From Kalmusia sp. IMI 367209 (taxonomy: Eukaryota; Ascomycota; Dothideomycetes; Pleosporales; Didymosphaeriaceae): a DNA stretch of 64,000 nt. A program made the translations under genes and the position numbers. This document shows positions 60,476 through 64,000 of the stretch, piece after piece; the first letter of the stretch is position 1, and each line of letters begins with the position of its first letter. The DNA lies in NCBI GenBank assembly GCA_027946365.1, contig JAPEUQ010000025.1, positions 62,001 to 126,000 on the forward strand, in the 5' to 3' direction. A model generated the notes under the pieces. It saw nothing but the letters and a program-made list of their open reading frames with translations. It did no database searches and was not told the origin of the DNA.

Positions 60476-63400
60476 ATGACACTACAGAGTAAGTCCACAA
60501 TAGGTCAACGTAGAACTTTCTACCAAAGCTCCGCTGATTGCGACAGACGACGAAATCAAGAACGAACTCGAACATTGCTGAGCAACGAACACAAACGGAG
60601 CCTTCTAGAATCCTTGAGGTTCAAACAGATTGATGCGCGCCAGAGCACAATCAAAACCGCCCATGCCAAGACATGCAGATGGCTTTTGGATAGCTCACAG
60701 TACCTTGCCTGGCTTGATGAAGCCAAGCTCAAGGAGCATCATGGCTTCCTGTGGATCAAAGGGAAAGCCGGGATGGGAAAGTCGACATTGATGAAGTTTG
60801 TCTGGGCTAATGCCCGCAAGGATATGAAGGGCTCGATTGTGCTCTCGTTCTTCTTCAACGCACGTGGGGAAGACATAGAGAAGTCTATCATTGGTACATA
60901 CCGGTCGCTGCTGCTGCAGCTTCTCGAGCTTCTCCCACCACTTCAGAGCGTCTTTGATTCACTTGGCCTAACATCAAAATCCTGCGCAGACCACCGGTGG
61001 AATGTCGAGTCGCTAAAGACACTTTTAGAGCAAGCAATAGAGCGTCTGGGACATTCTTCTGTGGTGTGCTTTATTGATGCGCTCGACGAATGTGAAGAAG
61101 ACCAGGTTCGGGACATGATCAAATTTTTTGAGGGTATTGGCGAGCTAGCTATCTCGAAGAATATACGCTTCCGGGTCTGCTTTTCAAGCAGGCACTACCC
61201 ACACATCACGATCCGGAACCGGCTGGAACTAGTCCTAGAGGGACAAGAGGGACATACACAAGACATAAGTAATTATATCAAGACTGAGCTTATAATTGGC
61301 GAGAGCAAGACTGCTCAGCAGATCCGGGTTAAGCTTCAAGAGAAGGCTTCGGGGATTTTTATGTGGGTTGTTCTCGTTGTAGCCATCTTAAACAAAGAGT
61401 CCGACCGGGGCAAGGTTCATACGCTCCAACAAAAGTTACAGGAGATACCTAGCGACTTACATGAGCTGTTCCGCGATATTTTAACGCGAGACGAAAACGA
61501 CAAAGAGGAGCTAGTGCTATGTGTTCAATGGGTACTCTTCACGAAGCAGCCGCTGAGTCCAGAACAGTTATACCACGCTATTTACTCAGGCACCGACCCT
61601 ACGTCAGTAATAAAAGGGAATCCTGAGGATATTACTAAGGATGTGATCAAACGATTTATTCTCAGCTCTTCTAAAGGTCTCGCTGAGATCACAGTAACCA
61701 AGGAGCCAAAAGTTCAGTTCATACACGAATCAGTGAGAGACTTCCTACTTAAGGCAAATAGTCTTGGCAAGATCTGGCCCCAATATAAGGACAACTTTCA
61801 TGGTCAGAGCCACGAACGACTGAAACAGGGCTGCTTAAACTACATCAGACTCAACGTTGCTACACCCCTAAAGATCTCCGATAGTCATCTGACGGCTTCC
61901 TCAGAACAGGCAGCAACAACGACGCAGATGTTCCCTTTCCTAGAGTATGCCGTCCACAATGTGCTGTATCACGCAGACAAAGCAGAAGGCGGAGGCATTT
62001 CACAGGCGAGCTTTCTTGACAGCTTCCCAATTCCTCACTGGGTCAAGCTCGACAATTTGTTTGCGAAGCATAAAGTGAGCAGACACAATGAACAAGTCAG
62101 TCTTTTGTATCTACTGGCTGAGCTCAACATGGCGAACCTCATCAGTGCCTTCGGTGCAGCTAGCCGTTGTATGGATGTGGAGGCTGAGCGCTACGGTTGT
62201 CCTCTTTTTGCAGCGGCTGCTATGAGCAGTAAGGAGGCACTTAATGTATGCATGAAATTTGTTGAAGTGCAACAAGCTGACGGAAGTACTGCACCTACAG
62301 TGGTCGAACAACAACTCCAGGACAAGTCAGCTCAGCGCGCTACAAGACGTCGCTTTAGGTATTCGAAGACGAAAAACTTCCTGCTGAATGCGGCAGAGCT
62401 TGGGCACGATGGACTTCTTGCATTTCTAGTCAGATCTAGAAGGTTCAAGATCGAATTGAAGAATTCAACATATGAAACTGTGTTGTGGTTGGCTTCTAAG
62501 AATGGATGCGGGATGGCAGTGAGATCCTTACTTGATGCAGGCTCTGCCATGAACAGCAAGAATACACGCAAGCATACCTTATTTCATGTACCAGTGGAAC
62601 AAGGGCACGAGGTGGTGGTTCGAATGCTCCTCGAACTGGGCGCCGAAGTCAATGCACAGGGTATACACTATAGCAACGCACTCCAGGCGGCTTCACATAG
62701 GGGCTCTAAAGAGCTTGTGACATTACTACTAGATAATGGCGCCAACATAAACGCGCAGGGTGGAGACTATAGTAACGCACTCCAGGCGGCTTTACATAGG
62801 GGCTCTAAAGAGCTTGTGACGTTACTACTAGATAATGGCGCCAACATAAACGCGCAGTATGGAGACTATGGTAACGCACTCCAGGCGGCTTTAGTTAAGG
62901 GCTCTAAAGAGATTGTAACGTTACTACTAGATAAGGGCGCCAATATAAACATGCAGGGTGGATACTATGGTAACGCACTCCAGGCGGCTTCACATAGGGG
63001 CTCTAAAGAGCTTGTGACGTTACTACTAGATAATGGCGCCAAAATAAACGCGCAGGGTGGAGACTATGGTAACGCACTCCAGGCGGCTTTAGTTAAGGGC
63101 TCTAAAGAGATTGTAACGTTACTACTAGATGAGGGCGCCAATATAAACGTGCAGGGTGGATACTATGGTAACGCACTCCAGGCGGCTTCAGTCCAGGGTA
63201 GAGAAGAGATTGTAACGTTACTACTAGACAAGGGCGCCAACATTAACGCGCAGGGTGGAGACTATGGCAACGCACTCCAGGCGGCTTCACGTTGGGGCTC
63301 TAAAGAGATTGTGACGTTACTACTAGATAAGGGCGCCAACGTTAACGCGCAGGGTGGAGCATATAGCAACGCACTCCAGGCGGCTTCAGTCCAGGGTAGA

Positions 63401-63562
63401 GAAGAGATTATAACGTTGCTACTAGATAAGGGCGCCAACGTTAATGCGCAGGGTGGACACTATGGCAACGCACTCCAGGCGGCTTCACATAGGGGCTATG
63501 AAGAGGTTATAACGTTACTACTAGACAGGGGCGCCAAAATGGACGTGCAGGGTGGAAAATAG
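60476..63562 (+). CDS. NACHT-ankyrin STAND (NLR-like) protein part
   Basis: 1028 codons from ATG 60476; the frame is open from 60395 and in phase with the PNP domain upstream, so both are probably one gene. LLESLRFKQIDARQSTIKTA, the fungal pre-NACHT motif, precedes Walker A GKAGMGKS (about 96-103) and Walker B VVCFIDALDECEE (about 196-208). SSRHYPHITI, EKASGIFMWVVLVVAILNKE and VQFIHESVRDFLLK follow: a NACHT ATPase with winged-helix part. From about residue 660 come two diverged ankyrin-like units, then nine nearly identical 33-aa repeats (NALQAASHRGSKELVTLLLD, NGANINAQGG). NACHT drives nucleotide-dependent oligomerisation; repeats sense ligand. The product ends at TAG 63560-63562 inside a tenth repeat. 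ATG 60476 is used only if the upstream part is separate. Confidence 0.85.
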   Translation: MTLQSKSTIGQRRTFYQSSADCDRRRNQERTRTLLSNEHKRSLLESLRFKQIDARQSTIKTAHAKTCRWLLDSSQYLAWLDEAKLKEHHGFLWIKGKAGMGKSTLMKFVWANARKDMKGSIVLSFFFNARGEDIEKSIIGTYRSLLLQLLELLPPLQSVFDSLGLTSKSCADHRWNVESLKTLLEQAIERLGHSSVVCFIDALDECEEDQVRDMIKFFEGIGELAISKNIRFRVCFSSRHYPHITIRNRLELVLEGQEGHTQDISNYIKTELIIGESKTAQQIRVKLQEKASGIFMWVVLVVAILNKESDRGKVHTLQQKLQEIPSDLHELFRDILTRDENDKEELVLCVQWVLFTKQPLSPEQLYHAIYSGTDPTSVIKGNPEDITKDVIKRFILSSSKGLAEITVTKEPKVQFIHESVRDFLLKANSLGKIWPQYKDNFHGQSHERLKQGCLNYIRLNVATPLKISDSHLTASSEQAATTTQMFPFLEYAVHNVLYHADKAEGGGISQASFLDSFPIPHWVKLDNLFAKHKVSRHNEQVSLLYLLAELNMANLISAFGAASRCMDVEAERYGCPLFAAAAMSSKEALNVCMKFVEVQQADGSTAPTVVEQQLQDKSAQRATRRRFRYSKTKNFLLNAAELGHDGLLAFLVRSRRFKIELKNSTYETVLWLASKNGCGMAVRSLLDAGSAMNSKNTRKHTLFHVPVEQGHEVVVRMLLELGAEVNAQGIHYSNALQAASHRGSKELVTLLLDNGANINAQGGDYSNALQAALHRGSKELVTLLLDNGANINAQYGDYGNALQAALVKGSKEIVTLLLDKGANINMQGGYYGNALQAASHRGSKELVTLLLDNGAKINAQGGDYGNALQAALVKGSKEIVTLLLDEGANINVQGGYYGNALQAASVQGREEIVTLLLDKGANINAQGGDYGNALQAASRWGSKEIVTLLLDKGANVNAQGGAYSNALQAASVQGREEIITLLLDKGANVNAQGGHYGNALQAASHRGYEEVITLLLDRGAKMDVQGGK
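62660..63559 (+). repeat. 99-bp ankyrin-coding tandem repeat, nine units
   Basis: Nine units of 99 bp, each with AACGCACTCCAGGCGGCTT and ACRTTACTACTAGA, almost identical at the DNA level. Differences cluster at the codons before NALQ (GDY, GYY, GAY, GHY), after QAA (SHRGSKE, LVKGSKE, SVQGREE, SRWGSKE) and before GA (DN, DK, DE, DR). Higher-order order LVKGSKE/SHRGSKE alternation suggests recent unit exchange. Confidence 0.95.
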
Positions 63563-63652
63563 AGCAACGCGCTTGAGGTGACTCCGGAAAGAAGTTACAA
63601 AGGGATTGTAGCGCTGTTGCCGAATAAGGGTGCGTCAAACACCGCGAGGTAG
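63563..63652 (+). pseudogene. Decayed tenth ankyrin repeat after the stop
   Basis: In phase with the NACHT-ankyrin frame, SNALEVTPERSYKGIVALLP NKGASNTAR follows the TAG and ends at another TAG. It aligns with SNALQAAxxxxxExVTLLLDxGA. The Tyr codon expected in the repeat (TAT/TAC) is TAG. So the reading frame once extended about 30 codons further. Confidence 0.7.
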
Positions 63653-64000
63653 GCTTGCCAATATCAGTTGTATCGTTCCCTAAAATCTTCTTATAACAAT
63701 CTATTATTACGGCAATCATCAGGAGGGAAAAACAATGTAAATATTCTGCTATTTAATCTATTCTTCACCGACATGCATTGGCCTAGCTGAGCTTGATAAG
63801 CATTATTGTTTCTGAACCATGTCTGGCATACGCACAAGTCAAGCCTACCTGTAATTCAGATTTGCCGGTAATACGTGAGTACTGAGTGAACCAGAGGCGC
63901 ATTTGGGTTTGGATACCAACCCAATACCGCAGAGCAGACCATCACGCAGTTATCCGACAGAGGTTGTCGCGCACCTCTAGCACCAACCTGAAAAAACCTT
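63653..64000. other. 3' flank of the NACHT-ankyrin gene
   Basis: No gene or repeat is seen to the window end. Confidence 0.35.

Noticed and set aside
1..64000. Giant mobile element (Starship) carrying the NLR-type and nuclease genes
   Set aside because: The cargo types would fit, but I found no DUF3435 tyrosine-recombinase captain and no element ends in the window; it may lie outside.

Overview
This window is fungal nuclear DNA, almost certainly from a filamentous ascomycete (Pezizomycotina). The genes carry short introns of about 48-105 bp with GT...AG ends and CTAAC/CTGAT/CTAAT branch points. The families are typical of that group: F-box, BTB, DUF6604, DUF7924, fungal HNH, GT69 and PNP-NACHT-ankyrin STAND proteins. 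Old retroelement pieces show C-to-T/G-to-A differences resembling repeat-induced point mutation (RIP). No rRNA gene, intact tRNA or CRISPR array is visible, and no bacterial operon organisation is seen. A class-level placement is not supported by the sequence alone.

Layout. 0-7 kb: a PHO85-type cyclin (-), a Ty1/copia reverse-transcriptase relic (-), a 51/52-bp minisatellite with a hairpin in every unit, and an HNH-domain gene (-). 7.5-17.5 kb: gene-poor DNA built from three copies of an unrecognised GC-rich, non-coding composite repeat (here called X) in + / - / + orientation. A decayed nuclease-like gene lies between the first two copies and an intact GT69 glycosyltransferase gene between the second and third. 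18-21.5 kb: a small membrane/coiled-coil protein, another minisatellite and an F-box gene. 22-29.7 kb: degenerate repeats, two small intron-containing genes of unknown function and a pogo-like transposase relic. 29.7-31.5 kb: a DUF7924 (PD-(D/E)XK-like) gene. 31.5-37 kb: a graveyard holding a DnaJ/TPR pseudogene, a second HNH relic and LTR pieces. 37-50 kb: a C2H2 zinc-finger protein, a JmjC-like protein, a 235-bp inverted-repeat element, a BTB protein and a DUF6604 protein. 50-56 kb: a decayed gene next to an LTR and a LINE RNase H relic, a protein built on two in-frame minisatellites, and an APH-fold protein that has lost key catalytic residues. 59.4-63.6 kb: a nucleoside-phosphorylase/NACHT/ankyrin NLR-type gene.

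The genes do not form a metabolic pathway. The mix is that of a fast-evolving accessory region: STAND/NLR-like and BTB/F-box/DUF6604 proteins, several nuclease-fold families (HNH, DUF7924, a PF20516-like relic), many tandem repeats inside and outside genes, and several retroelement scars. The most notable points are the NLR locus, where one in-frame TAA separates effector and NACHT domains and nine ankyrin repeats are nearly identical; the palindromic X repeat complex; the pseudokinase; and the RIP-like decay of HNH copies. Gene models are from reading the sequence; family names come from motif recognition, not from database searches.
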